A DNA stretch of 64,000 bases from an uncultured Acetatifactor sp. (GTDB lineage: Bacteria > Bacillota > Clostridia > Lachnospirales > Lachnospiraceae). Under the pieces are notes generated by a model. It did no database searches and was not told where the DNA came from. It saw only the letters and a program-made list of their open reading frames with translations. The stretch lies in the NCBI GenBank assembly GCA_947625475.1, contig CANQOL010000002.1:1-64000 (forward strand). The letters run 5' to 3'. The position numbers and the translations under genes are program-made. Every line of letters begins with the position of its first letter. The stretch's first letter is position 1. Positions 25,673 to 35,195 of this stretch are shown here, one piece after another.

Positions 25673-27013
25673 TCATTTCTTCGCGTCCGCATCATACACC
25701 AATGCCTTCTGGCCCAGGGGGGCATACCGCCAATATACCTTTTTCAGTTGATTGTTCTCATCGTACCCGATTTCCAGACTGCTGTCTCCCTTTGCCGTGC
25801 TCACTTTCGTACAGAAACCCTCTTTATTGTAGTGAAAACTCCTGGGATCAAACGTACCGATGTTGGGAAGCGAAAGACTGCTGACGTCCGGCCGCTGGTC
25901 CTGCTCATCCTCCGGCGTTCCGTAGAAACCTATTATGTCCGGCACAGCGCCGTGAAAGGAAGCGCGAAACGAAAGGGAAAGCACTTTCGTCCCCTCGGAA
26001 TTATAAACCCAAAGATCGGGGACGGCAAACCCGCTGTCCACCCTATACGCTTCCCGAACCGCGCCTCCCTCCGGTATGCTCACGCCGCCGCCCCGGGAGA
26101 ATTCCGCCACATCCTCGCTTTTGCCGGATTCATACCGCCTGACCGCCTTTTTAAAGCAATTCTCCGCATCGTACTGGATTTCAACTGTACCTGCGCACTG
26201 GGAGGCCGATGCCTTTAAACGAAACCCTGTGCAGAATCCTGCCCCATTATATTCCAGGTCCGCAGCGGCCAGATCCGAGCCGGCTCCGCCGCCCGTTTCC
26301 ACCCAGATTTCAGAGCCGGCCCCATCGTAAAGATGCAAAGCAGAATCCCTGATCTCCGCCACCAAAACACCTTGAGCGTTGTACTGCTTCCCCGCCTGAA
26401 ACCCGTTTTCTCCGGACTGCGGGGTGGGCTCCGCCGTAGGCTGGACAGCAGGTTTTACCGTAGGCTCCGCCATGGGTTGGACAGCAGGCTCCGCCGTGGG
26501 CTGGACGGCAGGCTCCGCCGTGGGCTGGACGGCAGGCTCCCCTTCCCCCTCCACCTTCACGCGGTTCTGATCCACACAGTACACGAACAGCGCCGCCGGA
26601 TCCTCCCCCACCGTCTCCTTCAGCTCCGGGTGCAGGCTGAGATACTCCTGGGCATCAAAGCCTTCCTCCGCCCCCGAGCGCCCTTCCTTCAATCCGTGTT
26701 TCAGATAATGGTCATAGTAGGCGTCCCAGTCGTCCCCAAACGCCGCATCCAGGTCGCTGTAAGTCTCTCTGTAATATTTTGCGTCAAAATAAGGGCTGAC
26801 TCTGCGCCCCTCCGCCCTGCCGTGTTCCCGATAGTGCCGAAGCAGCGCCTGCCCGTCATACCCGAAAGCCTTTTCCAGATCCTCATAGGTGTCCGCATAA
26901 TACACCGGGTCAAAAATATCCTCCAATCCTGCCGCCGTCCCGCTCATGGCCCAGGAGAAAATCAGCATCCCTGCTCCCAGAAAAGCTGCCAGTCTCTTCC
27001 CGTGCTTCCTCAT
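25673..27013 (-). CDS. Secreted protein with three HY-HG repeats and a Pro/Thr linker
   Basis: The 446-residue protein has a signal peptide (about 1-30), then three repeats of about 45 residues with the pattern FD-x-YY-x-DL-x-AFG-x-HY-x-HG-x-EGR, seen in many clostridial surface proteins. A threonine/proline linker made of AVQPTAEP units follows (about residues 158-199), and a C-terminal region of about 240 residues is rich in beta strands with YNxEGFCTKV-type motifs that recall RHS/MORN-like repeats. Function is unknown; an exported wall-associated protein is likely. No sortase motif is visible. Confidence 0.75.
   Translation of the reverse strand: MRKHGKRLAAFLGAGMLIFSWAMSGTAAGLEDIFDPVYYADTYEDLEKAFGYDGQALLRHYREHGRAEGRRVSPYFDAKYYRETYSDLDAAFGDDWDAYYDHYLKHGLKEGRSGAEEGFDAQEYLSLHPELKETVGEDPAALFVYCVDQNRVKVEGEGEPAVQPTAEPAVQPTAEPAVQPMAEPTVKPAVQPTAEPTPQSGENGFQAGKQYNAQGVLVAEIRDSALHLYDGAGSEIWVETGGGAGSDLAAADLEYNGAGFCTGFRLKASASQCAGTVEIQYDAENCFKKAVRRYESGKSEDVAEFSRGGGVSIPEGGAVREAYRVDSGFAVPDLWVYNSEGTKVLSLSFRASFHGAVPDIIGFYGTPEDEQDQRPDVSSLSLPNIGTFDPRSFHYNKEGFCTKVSTAKGDSSLEIGYDENNQLKKVYWRYAPLGQKALVYDADAKK
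26418..26541 (-). repeat. Tandem repeats encoding the AVQPTAEP linker
   Basis: Units of 24-30 bp repeat about four to five times with small changes. They encode the flexible linker of the secreted protein and are likely to vary in number between strains. Confidence 0.8.
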
Positions 27014-27088
27014 TTTCCGGTCCTTCCCTCTCTTGTGGCTCCTCGCCGTCCCAGGCCCGTCCCTCCCAGCCTTTTTATTATATGGCTT

Positions 27089-27961
27089 TTAACCTTCCTT
27101 CGCCTCCCAGGCCAGCCTCAGACACCCCAGAATCCCCTGATCGTCCCCCAGGCTGGCAGGCACAATATAGCTCTCCAGATCCGCTGTCTGCGAATTCTTC
27201 ACATACCCGGCCTCCAGCTCCCGGTACTGCCTGCGAATCATAGGGAAAAGCTGCTCCTGGTGCATGACTCCGCCTCCCAGGATGATCCGGCCGGGGGAAT
27301 ACACATAGGTAAAATCCACGCATGCCTGGGCCAGATAGTACGCCTCCAGATCCCATACCTCCCGGCGGTCCTTCAGCTCCGCTCCCTTCGCCCCCCAGCG
27401 CTCTTCAATGGCCGGCCCTGCCGCCAGCCCCTCCAGACAGGAGGCGTGGAAGGGACATTTGCCCGGATAGCTGTCTCCCGGCCTGCGCCGCATGAGAATG
27501 TGTCCCGCCTCCGGGTGCATCACCCCATGGAGCAGCTTCCCACCGGCGCAGACTCCCACCCCGATGCCGGTTCCCACCGTCACATAGATGCAGTCCGACA
27601 GCCCCCTGGCTGCCCCGAAGGTGATCTCCCCCAGCAGGGAGGCGTTCACATCCGTATCAAACCCCACCGGGCAGCCAAGGGCTCTCTCAAAGGCCCCCGC
27701 TATATCGCAGTTCTGCCAGGCCAGCTTGGGGGTGGAGGTGATAAACCCGTACCCCTTCATCCCCTTCACCGGGTTGATGGGGCCGAAGCACCCGATCCCC
27801 AGGCTCTCGACGCCCTGCTCCCTGTAAAACCCGATCATCTCCGGCAGAGTCTCCTCTGGGGTCCGGGTGGGAATCACCCGTCTCTCCCGGATCCGTCCCT
27901 TTTCATCTCCCACGGCGCACACCATCTTGGTCCCGCCTGCCTCCAATGCTCCCAGTCTCAT
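27089..27961 (-). CDS. ROK-family fructokinase
   Basis: The 290-residue sugar kinase starts LGALEAGGTKMVCAVG (phosphate-binding loop). It has the catalytic aspartate region GFDTDVNASLLGE, the GTGIGVGV loop and the zinc-binding stretch GHILMRR..CPFHASCLEGLAAGPAI. The CPFH-CLEG form with preceding GPINP is typical of the fructokinase subgroup that phosphorylates fructose at C6. The gene starts 60 nt after the purL terminator and is probably transcribed separately. Confidence 0.9.
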   Translation of the reverse strand: MRLGALEAGGTKMVCAVGDEKGRIRERRVIPTRTPEETLPEMIGFYREQGVESLGIGCFGPINPVKGMKGYGFITSTPKLAWQNCDIAGAFERALGCPVGFDTDVNASLLGEITFGAARGLSDCIYVTVGTGIGVGVCAGGKLLHGVMHPEAGHILMRRRPGDSYPGKCPFHASCLEGLAAGPAIEERWGAKGAELKDRREVWDLEAYYLAQACVDFTYVYSPGRIILGGGVMHQEQLFPMIRRQYRELEAGYVKNSQTADLESYIVPASLGDDQGILGCLRLAWEAKEG

Positions 27962-28020
27962 CGCTCTTTCCTTTCCCGCCCGATGGCGCCGGTCCCTGCA
28001 GACCTTTTCCTTATGTAAAA

Positions 28021-28056
28021 CTGCCCCGCCCGGAATTCACTCCCTGGGCGGGGCAG
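28021..28056 (-). terminator. Terminator of purL
   Basis: CTGCCCCGCCC (28021-28031) and GGGCGGGGCAG (28046-28056) form an 11-bp stem with a 14-nt loop, and TTTT follows on the minus strand. It begins 5 nt after the purL stop. Confidence 0.88.
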
Positions 28057-28060
28057 AATT

Positions 28061-31000
28061 TTATCTGAAATACGCCACACCGGATTCAAAGATCTTCATA
28101 TCCTGCTGCCCGAAGATATTCAGGGCTACGCCCTCCCCTCTTCTCTCGGAGTGGGCCATCTTGCCAAGCACCCTTCCGTCAGGGGAAGTAATGCCCTCTA
28201 TGGCACAGTAGGAACCGTTGATGTTGTACTCCTCATCCATGGACACATTGCCCTCGGGATCCGAGTACTGGGTGGCCACCTGGCCGTTGGCAAAGAGCTT
28301 CTCCAGCCACTGTCTGGGAGCCACGAATCGTCCCTCCCCGTGGGAGGCGGGATTGCAGTATACCTCTCCTGCCTTCGCCCCCGCCAGCCAGGGCGACTTG
28401 TCGGAGACCACCTTGGTGTAGACCATCTTGGAAATGTGGCGGTTGATGGTGTTGAAGGTCAGCGTAGGGGAATCCTCCTTCTGCCCTGTCACCCGGCCGT
28501 TTGGCACCAGGCCCAGCTTGATCAGAGCCTGGAACCCGTTGCAGATGCCCAGAGCCAGGCCGTCCCTGTCGTGAAGGAGCCTTTCCACCGCCTCCTTCAG
28601 CCTCTCATTCTGGAAGGCCGTGGCAAAAAACTTGGCGCTCCCGTCCGGCTCGTCTCCCGCCGAGAAGCCTCCGGGGAACATAATGATCTGGGCCTGATCG
28701 ATGGCCTTCTCATACTCCGCCACGGATTCCCGGATATCCTCCGGGTTCCGGTTTTTGAACACCTTGGTCACCACCTGGGCGCCGGCCCGCTCAAAGGCCT
28801 TCCCGCTGTCATACTCACAGTTGGTGCCGGGGAACACGGGGATAAACACCGTGGGCTTTGCCACCTTATGCCGGCACACATAGATACTCTCCGCCCGGTA
28901 CACGGGACTCTCCACCGGCTCCCTTCCCTGGACTGCCTTTGTGGGGAACACCTTTTCCAGAGGCGCCTTCCATGCCTTCAGGGCCTCCTCCAGAGGGATC
29001 CGCGTCTGACCCACCCGGATTTCGGGCTCCCGGATCACGGTGCCGACCAGCGTGTAGGACAGGCCTGCATCCTCCAGCGCGGAAAGCCTTTGGGCAGGCA
29101 TCTCCGCCAGAAGATTCCCCAGGCCGTTGGCAAAGAGCTTCTCCGGCTCCAGGCCCGCCTCGATCTCCACGCCCAGGCAGTTGCCGAAGGCCATCTTGGA
29201 GAGGGCGGCCGCAGCCCCCTTCGCGTCCAGCGCGTAGGCGGAAACCACATCTCCCTCCTGAATCAGCCGGTGAACGGCCCCGTAAAGCTCCATCACATCC
29301 CCGTACATGGGGATATCAAACTCGTCCTTTTCTATCTCAAAGAGCACCAGACGGTTCCCCGCCTCCTTCAGCTCAGGGGTCACAATGTCGCCCTGCTTCG
29401 CCACGTCCACCGCAAAGGAAACCAAAGTGGGCGGCACATCGATATCGTTGAAGGTGCCGGACATGCTGTCCTTGCCGCCGATGGAGGGCAGGCCGAAGCC
29501 GATCTGGGCGTCGTAGGCCCCCAGGAGAGCCGCGAAGGGCTGGCTCCAGCGCTCCGGCTTGGCCGTCATCCTGCGGAAATACTCCTGGAAGGTGAAACGG
29601 ATCCTGCGGAAGTCCCCGCCGCTGGCCACGATCTTGGCCATGGATTCCACCACCGCGTACACCGCCCCGTGGTAAGGGCTCCAGGATGAGAGATAGGGGT
29701 CGAAGCCGTAGCTCATCATGGTCACCGTGTCGGTCTTTCCCTTCAGAACCGGGAGCTTGGCCACCATGGTCTGGGTTTCCGTCAGCTGATATCTGCCGCC
29801 GTAGGGCATCAGCACGCTGCCCGCCCCGATGGAGGAGTCGAACATCTCCACCAGGCCCTTCTGGGAGCACACGTTCAGATCTCCCAGAAGCGTCAGCCAG
29901 GCATCCTTTATCCTGCCGGCCTCCGCCAGACTGCCCGCCTTTTCCACGGCGTATCTGTGAAAATAATTTTTGTCCTTCTCCGGGATCTCCACCTTCACAC
30001 CGGTCTCCTGATGTGCGCCGTTGGTATCCAGGAAGGCCCTGGAGAGATCCACAATGCTCTTTCCCTTCCAGTTCAGCACCAGCCGGGGCTCTTCGGTCAC
30101 CACCGCCACGGCCACCGCCTCCAGATTCTCCTGGGCGGCGTACTCCAAAAACTGGTCCACATTTTCAGGGGCCACCACCACGGCCATTCTCTCCTGAGAC
30201 TCGGAGATGGCAAGCTCCGTGCCGTCCAGGCCTGCGTATTTCTTGGGCACCTTGTCCAGATCCACCCGAAGGCCGTCCGCCAGCTCGCCGATGGCCACAG
30301 ACACACCACCCGCCCCGAAATCATTGCACTTTTTGATCAGACGGCTGACCTCCTCCCGGCGGAACAGACGCTGGATCTTGCGCTCGGTGGGTGCATTTCC
30401 CTTCTGGACCTCCGCGCCGCAGGTCTCAATGGAGCTCTCCGTGTGCACCTTGGAGGATCCCGTGGCGCCGCCGCAGCCGTCCCGCCCGGTGCGTCCTCCC
30501 AGCAGTATAATAATATCCCCCGGATCGGAGTTCTCCCGGATCACGTTCCTGCGGGGAGCCGCCCCCATGACGGCGCCGATCTCCATGCGTTTGGCCACAT
30601 AGTCGGGGTGATAGATTTCCTTCACATAGCCGGTGGCCAGGCCGATCTGGTTGCCGTAGGAGGAGTAGCCGCTGGCCGCCCCCCTCACCAGCTTTTTCTG
30701 GGAGAGCTTGCCCTTTAGGGTCTCGGAAACCGGGACCGTGGGATCTGCCGCGCCGGTGATGCGCATGGCCTGATACACATAGCCTCTGCCGGAGAGAGGA
30801 TCCCGGATGGCACCTCCCAGACAGGTGGCCGCGCCGCCGAAGGGCTCGATCTCCGTGGGATGGTTGTGGGTCTCGTTCTTGAAGAACACCAGCCATTCCT
30901 CCGTCACGGTCTCGTCCCCGTACTCCATCTCCACCGGCACCACCACGGAGCAGGCGTTGATCTCATCGGACTGCTCCATGTCCTCCAGCTTCCCGTCCTT

Positions 31001-31861
31001 TTTCAGCTTGCGCATGGCCATGAGGGCCAGGTCCATCAGACAAACAAACTTATCGCTCCTGCCCCCGAAAATCTCTTCCCGGGTGTCCAGATAGCTCTGG
31101 TAGGTGGTCTCTATGGGGGTGCGGTAGTAGCCCTCCCCGAACTCCACCTCCTTTAACTCCGTCGAGAAGGTGGTGTGCCGGCAGTGGTCGGACCAGTAGG
31201 TGTCCAGCACCCGGATCTCCGTCATGGTGGGATTCCGGTGTTCCTCCCCTCTGAAATAATTCTGAATATGTAAGAAGTCCTTGAAGGTCATGGCAAGTCC
31301 CAGGGAACCGTAGAGCTCCCTCAGCTCTTCCTCCCCCATCTGCGCAAAGCCCTCCAGCACGGGCACGCTCTCCGGCTCCTCAAAGACGGTCACCAGCGTA
31401 TCCGGCTTCACCATATCCGTCTCCCGGGAATCCACCGGGTTGATACAGTACGCCTTAATCCTCTCCAGCTCCGCCGGCGTAATATCCCCCACCACCAGGT
31501 AGGTGACGGCGGTGCGGATGATGGGATTCTCATCCTCCTTCAAAAACTGCACACACTGCAGGGCGGAATCCGCTCTCTGATCGAACTGCCCGGGCAGATA
31601 CTCCACGGAAAAGACATGGCCCCTCTCCGGGATCTCTATGGTCTCCCGGTAGAGCTCATCCACGGGAGGCTCCGAGAAAACGCTCCGGCAGGCTCTCTCA
31701 AAGGTCTCGTCGGAAATGTTCTCCACGTCGTAGCGGATCAGCACCCGCACCTGCTCCACATCCGTCAGTCCCAGATAGTTTTTCAGCTCCTCCTCAAGCT
31801 CCCTGGCCTTCACGGCGTAGGGGGCCTTCTTTTCCACATAAATGCGTCTCACATTTCCCAT
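28061..31861 (-). CDS. purL: Phosphoribosylformylglycinamidine synthase, single chain
   Basis: The 1266-residue enzyme uses ATP and glutamine to convert FGAR to FGAM, the fourth step of purine synthesis. The N-terminal and two AIRS-like synthase halves are present (HNHPTEIEPFGGAATCLGG; GGKDSMSGTF). The C-terminal glutaminase has PVFPGTNCEYD, the nucleophile in LGICNGFQAL and NPASHGEGRF. Having everything in one chain is the clostridial/proteobacterial form, not the PurL-PurQ-PurS split of Bacillus. The start at 31861 is 6 nt after GGAG. It is separated from the purEMND operon by 12 kb. Confidence 0.97.
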   Translation of the reverse strand: MGNVRRIYVEKKAPYAVKARELEEELKNYLGLTDVEQVRVLIRYDVENISDETFERACRSVFSEPPVDELYRETIEIPERGHVFSVEYLPGQFDQRADSALQCVQFLKEDENPIIRTAVTYLVVGDITPAELERIKAYCINPVDSRETDMVKPDTLVTVFEEPESVPVLEGFAQMGEEELRELYGSLGLAMTFKDFLHIQNYFRGEEHRNPTMTEIRVLDTYWSDHCRHTTFSTELKEVEFGEGYYRTPIETTYQSYLDTREEIFGGRSDKFVCLMDLALMAMRKLKKDGKLEDMEQSDEINACSVVVPVEMEYGDETVTEEWLVFFKNETHNHPTEIEPFGGAATCLGGAIRDPLSGRGYVYQAMRITGAADPTVPVSETLKGKLSQKKLVRGAASGYSSYGNQIGLATGYVKEIYHPDYVAKRMEIGAVMGAAPRRNVIRENSDPGDIIILLGGRTGRDGCGGATGSSKVHTESSIETCGAEVQKGNAPTERKIQRLFRREEVSRLIKKCNDFGAGGVSVAIGELADGLRVDLDKVPKKYAGLDGTELAISESQERMAVVVAPENVDQFLEYAAQENLEAVAVAVVTEEPRLVLNWKGKSIVDLSRAFLDTNGAHQETGVKVEIPEKDKNYFHRYAVEKAGSLAEAGRIKDAWLTLLGDLNVCSQKGLVEMFDSSIGAGSVLMPYGGRYQLTETQTMVAKLPVLKGKTDTVTMMSYGFDPYLSSWSPYHGAVYAVVESMAKIVASGGDFRRIRFTFQEYFRRMTAKPERWSQPFAALLGAYDAQIGFGLPSIGGKDSMSGTFNDIDVPPTLVSFAVDVAKQGDIVTPELKEAGNRLVLFEIEKDEFDIPMYGDVMELYGAVHRLIQEGDVVSAYALDAKGAAAALSKMAFGNCLGVEIEAGLEPEKLFANGLGNLLAEMPAQRLSALEDAGLSYTLVGTVIREPEIRVGQTRIPLEEALKAWKAPLEKVFPTKAVQGREPVESPVYRAESIYVCRHKVAKPTVFIPVFPGTNCEYDSGKAFERAGAQVVTKVFKNRNPEDIRESVAEYEKAIDQAQIIMFPGGFSAGDEPDGSAKFFATAFQNERLKEAVERLLHDRDGLALGICNGFQALIKLGLVPNGRVTGQKEDSPTLTFNTINRHISKMVYTKVVSDKSPWLAGAKAGEVYCNPASHGEGRFVAPRQWLEKLFANGQVATQYSDPEGNVSMDEEYNINGSYCAIEGITSPDGRVLGKMAHSERRGEGVALNIFGQQDMKIFESGVAYFR

Positions 31862-31936
31862 GATTTTCTCCATTCTCTCCCTTCCGGAGGGTTTTACGCG
31901 CCGGGGCGCGTCCGTGCCGTTGATGCACAATCCTCA

Positions 31937-31965
31937 TTATATAGGGTATTTCCCTTTGGCACAAG
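31937..31965 (-). promoter_or_regulatory. Promoter of purL
   Basis: TTGTGC (31960-31965), a 17-nt spacer and TATAAT (31937-31942) on the minus strand. The leader of about 70 nt holds a short GC hairpin but no recognisable purine riboswitch. Confidence 0.6.
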
Positions 31966-31971
31966 CCCCTT

Positions 31972-32907
31972 TTATCTGTGAAGCCGGTGAATGAGCTGAT
32001 ACACCGTATCCTCCTGGGTCACCAGGGGTCTTGTGTGGGCAAAAAAGACGATCCCGTCCGTGGGAGCGGTCACGCTCTCCCGCACCGTCCCCTCGTAAGG
32101 GTCTATCACCTCCGCCAGCAGATCGCCGTAGCGCACATCCGCTCCCGCCTTCACCCTTCCCCGGAAAATGCCCGCCCGGTGCACATGCACATCCGTCAGA
32201 TCCCGGTCATAGATCACATGGCTGATAAAACCGGAGTGGCTTTCATAGCGGATGATTCCCATCCTCTTTAAAAACCGCAGTACGGCCGCCACCGCCTGCC
32301 CGGCGCTCTCCTCGTCGATGCTCCCGCTGCGGTTGGTATACACGGAGAAGGCCGCCGTGGAGGGGCTCTGCCAGTTATAATTCAGGGTCCTGGTGTCAAT
32401 GGGGGAGGGCTTTCTCACCAGCACATATGGCAGCCCGAAAAGATTTGCCAGGGAAATGTTCTGGTAGCCCGTCTCCATCATCCGCACATGGGGAATAAAC
32501 TCTCCCTCTAAGTAAAAGGAGGTGAACTGGATCCCGTAGCTATAGTCCTTTATCTCCTCCGTCAGCCCCCTGGCCAGGCGGGAGGCCACCTCCCCGTAGT
32601 CTGTGCCCGGGAACATGCGGTTGATGTCCGTGTTGTCCATGCCGAAGAACCGTCTCTCCATGTTCACCGCATAGGTATTCACCGCCGGGATCACCAAAAT
32701 CTGCTTTCCGGCGCTGATACAGCCCCTTCCCTCCAGCTCCCGCAGGGCCTTCACCAGCTGGGAGCAGATATACATCTGCTGGATTTCATTGCCCCGCAGG
32801 GTTCCCATGACGCAGGCCGCCTTCTCCCCTCTTCCGAACTGATATCCCTTCACCGTCATATCCTGCCGATAGGTGGACTGCACCTTGTAAATTTCTCTGA
32901 TCTGCAT
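31972..32907 (-). CDS. AstE/AspA-like protein lacking the zinc histidines
   Basis: The 311-residue protein is a paralogue of the gene 16 nt upstream. It keeps the family frame, including NTDINRMFPG and a C-terminal beta domain (GDLLAEVIDPYEGTVRE). The zinc site is altered: where the family has HGDE it has RGNE (R38, E41), and F128 replaces the third ligand histidine. It should therefore bind no zinc in the normal way and is probably not an active deacylase. It may be a regulatory or structural partner of its active neighbour. The frame is intact and the ribosome binding site is good, so it is unlikely to be a plain pseudogene. Confidence 0.82.
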   Translation of the reverse strand: MQIREIYKVQSTYRQDMTVKGYQFGRGEKAACVMGTLRGNEIQQMYICSQLVKALRELEGRGCISAGKQILVIPAVNTYAVNMERRFFGMDNTDINRMFPGTDYGEVASRLARGLTEEIKDYSYGIQFTSFYLEGEFIPHVRMMETGYQNISLANLFGLPYVLVRKPSPIDTRTLNYNWQSPSTAAFSVYTNRSGSIDEESAGQAVAAVLRFLKRMGIIRYESHSGFISHVIYDRDLTDVHVHRAGIFRGRVKAGADVRYGDLLAEVIDPYEGTVRESVTAPTDGIVFFAHTRPLVTQEDTVYQLIHRLHR

Positions 32908-32922
32908 CCGATAACCCCTCTC

Positions 32923-33939
32923 CTAATTGTCCATCAAAATCCGCGCCAGCAGGCTTCCCGCATAGACCACCGGATAGGTCCGCAGGGTGAACAGAAGCCC
33001 GTTCTCTCCCGCCAGGATCCGGCGCTTCACCGTGCCCTCAAAGGGATCCACCACTTCTCCGATCAGTCCCCCCTTGCGGACCAGGTGGTTGTGCTCCATC
33101 CTGGGCAGGAAAATCCCGTCCACATCGCTGCGGACAAACTCCACCCGGCCGTCGCTGGAGATGGCGGGCATCTGGGTTTCCACCGTCTTCCCGCTCCAGA
33201 TCCCCAGCTCCTTCATGAGCCGGAAGATTCCGTCCACCACCTGGCTCCCGTAGCCCATATGGATACTGCTGCCCAGCCCCATCTCCACCACCAGGGTGGG
33301 CACCCCCAGCAGGTTCATGGAGTGGGCCAGAGTGGACTCATGGACCGTGGCGGTGGCGTTCACCCAGATCATATCCACGTTCATCAGCTTCGCATAGGGC
33401 AGGAGCTTTTCCGCAAAATCCTGGCTGATGCGCACCTGGGGGATCTCCTGGACAAAAATGTCGCTGGCGTGGACGTCCACGCAGAAATCCGATCCGGCGA
33501 TATCCTCCACCACGGCCGCCGCCACCTTCTCCGTCATATCCCCGGCGGGATCTCCCGGGAAGGTCCGGTTCATATCCAGCTCCAGCCGGGGGATGCTGTG
33601 GCTGGCCAGGTGGATCCCCATGGGATTCAGGGCCGGATACAGATCCACGATCCCCTCCAGATGCCCCATATCCTCCCTAAGCCGCCTGGCAATCTCGTAG
33701 CAGACATACTGCCCCTCCAGCTCGTCCCCGTGGGTGCCGGAGACAATGGAAATCCGCCGCGGGCGCCTGGCCTCCTTTTCCGGCAGAATCCGGTTTTTCT
33801 TTACCGCCAGCTTCTCTCCCACCGGCAGCTCCATCTCAATCACTGACTGTATCACATCCAAATCCTTTCCCGGGACCTGCGCCCCACATAAGAAATGCTC
33901 CGAAGACCACAGCCCCGGAGCATCTGCCTCACCGTTCAT
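32923..33939 (-). CDS. Succinylglutamate desuccinylase/aspartoacylase-family hydrolase
   Basis: The 338-residue zinc carboxypeptidase-like (M14) protein has the ligands H70 and E73 in GTHGDELEG and H157 in VDVHAS, together with LDMNRTFPG that binds the substrate carboxylate. A C-terminal beta domain resembles that of its paralogue downstream. Members remove acyl groups from N-acyl amino acids; the substrate here is unknown. The start overlaps the TetR gene by 4 nt (ATGA). An internal ATG at 33834 is less likely, because the region before it aligns with the paralogue's N-terminus. Confidence 0.88.
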   Translation of the reverse strand: MNGEADAPGLWSSEHFLCGAQVPGKDLDVIQSVIEMELPVGEKLAVKKNRILPEKEARRPRRISIVSGTHGDELEGQYVCYEIARRLREDMGHLEGIVDLYPALNPMGIHLASHSIPRLELDMNRTFPGDPAGDMTEKVAAAVVEDIAGSDFCVDVHASDIFVQEIPQVRISQDFAEKLLPYAKLMNVDMIWVNATATVHESTLAHSMNLLGVPTLVVEMGLGSSIHMGYGSQVVDGIFRLMKELGIWSGKTVETQMPAISSDGRVEFVRSDVDGIFLPRMEHNHLVRKGGLIGEVVDPFEGTVKRRILAGENGLLFTLRTYPVVYAGSLLARILMDN

Positions 33940-34520
33940 TCCTCAAAGCCCAGGCCGTGCAGGATATACCGGAGCTCCCGGTCCACGGTTTCCTCCGTCA
34001 CTCCCATGGTCTGAGCCGCAATCTTCAGCCCCTCCAGCACAAACATAATGTTTCGCGCGGTCCCCTCGCAGTCCTCGCAGTAAAGCTCCTCCTTCTCCAC
34101 TCCCGCCTCGATCAGCCTCTGAATGATCCGCACCGCCGAGTCAAACTGCTTTCTCAGAATATTTTCCTTCCGGGGGACCTCCTGGTCGAAATAGAACTCG
34201 TAAATAGCCTGGGTCAGGGTGTTCTCCCTGCGCAGAAGCTCCTTTTTCTGTTCCTCCAAAAACAGCAGCAGGATGTCCCCTGTGGTGGCGTCCTTCTTGA
34301 TGCTGCCGGAGAACACGTCGTCCGCTTCCTCCGTCTCAAGGCGCAACACCTCCTGGAAGATCTCCCGGGTGCTGTCAAAATACAGGTACAGGCCCCCCCG
34401 GCTGATCTGACATGCCTCCACGATATCCTTCATGGTCACCAGCTTGTACCCTTTTTCCACGAACACCTTCCGGGCAGTCTCCAATATGAACTTTCTCTTT
34501 TGTGCAGACTTCTCTCCCAT
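33936..34520 (-). CDS. TetR-family transcriptional regulator
   Basis: The 194-residue protein has the N-terminal TetR helix-turn-helix (ILETARKVFVEKGYKLVTMKDIVEACQISRGGLYLYF) and a helical ligand-binding domain. It is the first gene of a tight operon with the two AstE/AspA-like genes and may repress that operon in response to their substrate or product. The start at 34520 is 5 nt after AGGGG. The frame stays open to 34583 without a better site. Confidence 0.92.
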   Translation of the reverse strand: MGEKSAQKRKFILETARKVFVEKGYKLVTMKDIVEACQISRGGLYLYFDSTREIFQEVLRLETEEADDVFSGSIKKDATTGDILLLFLEEQKKELLRRENTLTQAIYEFYFDQEVPRKENILRKQFDSAVRIIQRLIEAGVEKEELYCEDCEGTARNIMFVLEGLKIAAQTMGVTEETVDRELRYILHGLGFEE

Positions 34521-34632
34521 TCCGACCCCTGTTTTCCAAACCGCGGCAGACCCGATGCCCGGGTCCCCCGGCCCTGTATTCACGCCTGCGCCCGCGCTCT
34601 CCCGGCAGGCGGCAGTCCGGCGGCCCCTGCGC

Positions 34633-35070
34633 CTACCGGCAGAGCTTTGCCACCACCTCGCCGATGAGCTTTCCGTCCGCCTTCCCCTTCAGGCTTCCCA
34701 TGACGGTCTTCATAATCATTCCCTTGTTCCCGGTGGCCACCACCTCGGCGAACTGGGTCTTTAAACATTCCTCGATCTCCTGGGCGGACATGAGCTTCGG
34801 AGCATACTCCTGGAAGACAGCGTAACGGGCCTTGTACTGGGCCAGCAGCTCCCCTCTCTCGGGGGGACAGCTGTCAATCTGCTCCTGGACGGTCTTCATC
34901 TCCTTTAAGATCGTCCGATCCACCATATCCTCCGGCACATCCTCCCGGCACCCCGCGTCTATGGCGGCCTTCTTCACAGCCGAGACCAGCGCCGAAATGG
35001 AATCCTTTCTCTCCTTGTCCCTGGCCTTCATGGCAGCGATCATATCGCTCTGCAGTCTGGACAGCTCCAT
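34633..35070 (-). CDS. YqeY/GatB-domain protein
   Basis: The 145-residue protein is a YqeY homologue: MELSRLQSDMIAAMKARDKERKDSISALVSAVKKA at the N-terminus, then a helical tail related to that of GatB (GNKGMIMKTVMGSLKGKADGKLIGEVV). It may bind tRNA but has no firmly known function. GGAGG lies 8 nt before the start. It is the first gene before the TetR operon, about 110 nt away. Confidence 0.93.
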   Translation of the reverse strand: MELSRLQSDMIAAMKARDKERKDSISALVSAVKKAAIDAGCREDVPEDMVDRTILKEMKTVQEQIDSCPPERGELLAQYKARYAVFQEYAPKLMSAQEIEECLKTQFAEVVATGNKGMIMKTVMGSLKGKADGKLIGEVVAKLCR

Positions 35071-35126
35071 GCCAAATTCCTCCCTTTTTTCAGGGGATCC
35101 TGTGGGGATCCCGGCATCTTATATTT

Positions 35127-35154
35127 AGTATAGCATCTTAAGGCTGAAATGCAA
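35127..35154 (-). promoter_or_regulatory. Promoter of the yqeY-like gene
   Basis: TTGCAT (35149-35154), a 16-nt spacer and TATACT (35127-35132) on the minus strand, about 60 nt before the start. Confidence 0.6.
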
Positions 35155-35195
35155 AGCCTTTTTTGCGGCAGTCCCCTCCCCGGCCAAAGTCCTGC

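Noticed and set aside
26333..28018. A 561-codon plus-strand frame across the secreted protein and fructokinase genes
   Set aside because: It spans two recognisable minus-strand genes and their gap; Arg/Pro/Leu-rich shadow.
31862..31942. Purine riboswitch in the purL leader
   Set aside because: The leader is short and shows none of the conserved junction sequences, only a small GC hairpin.
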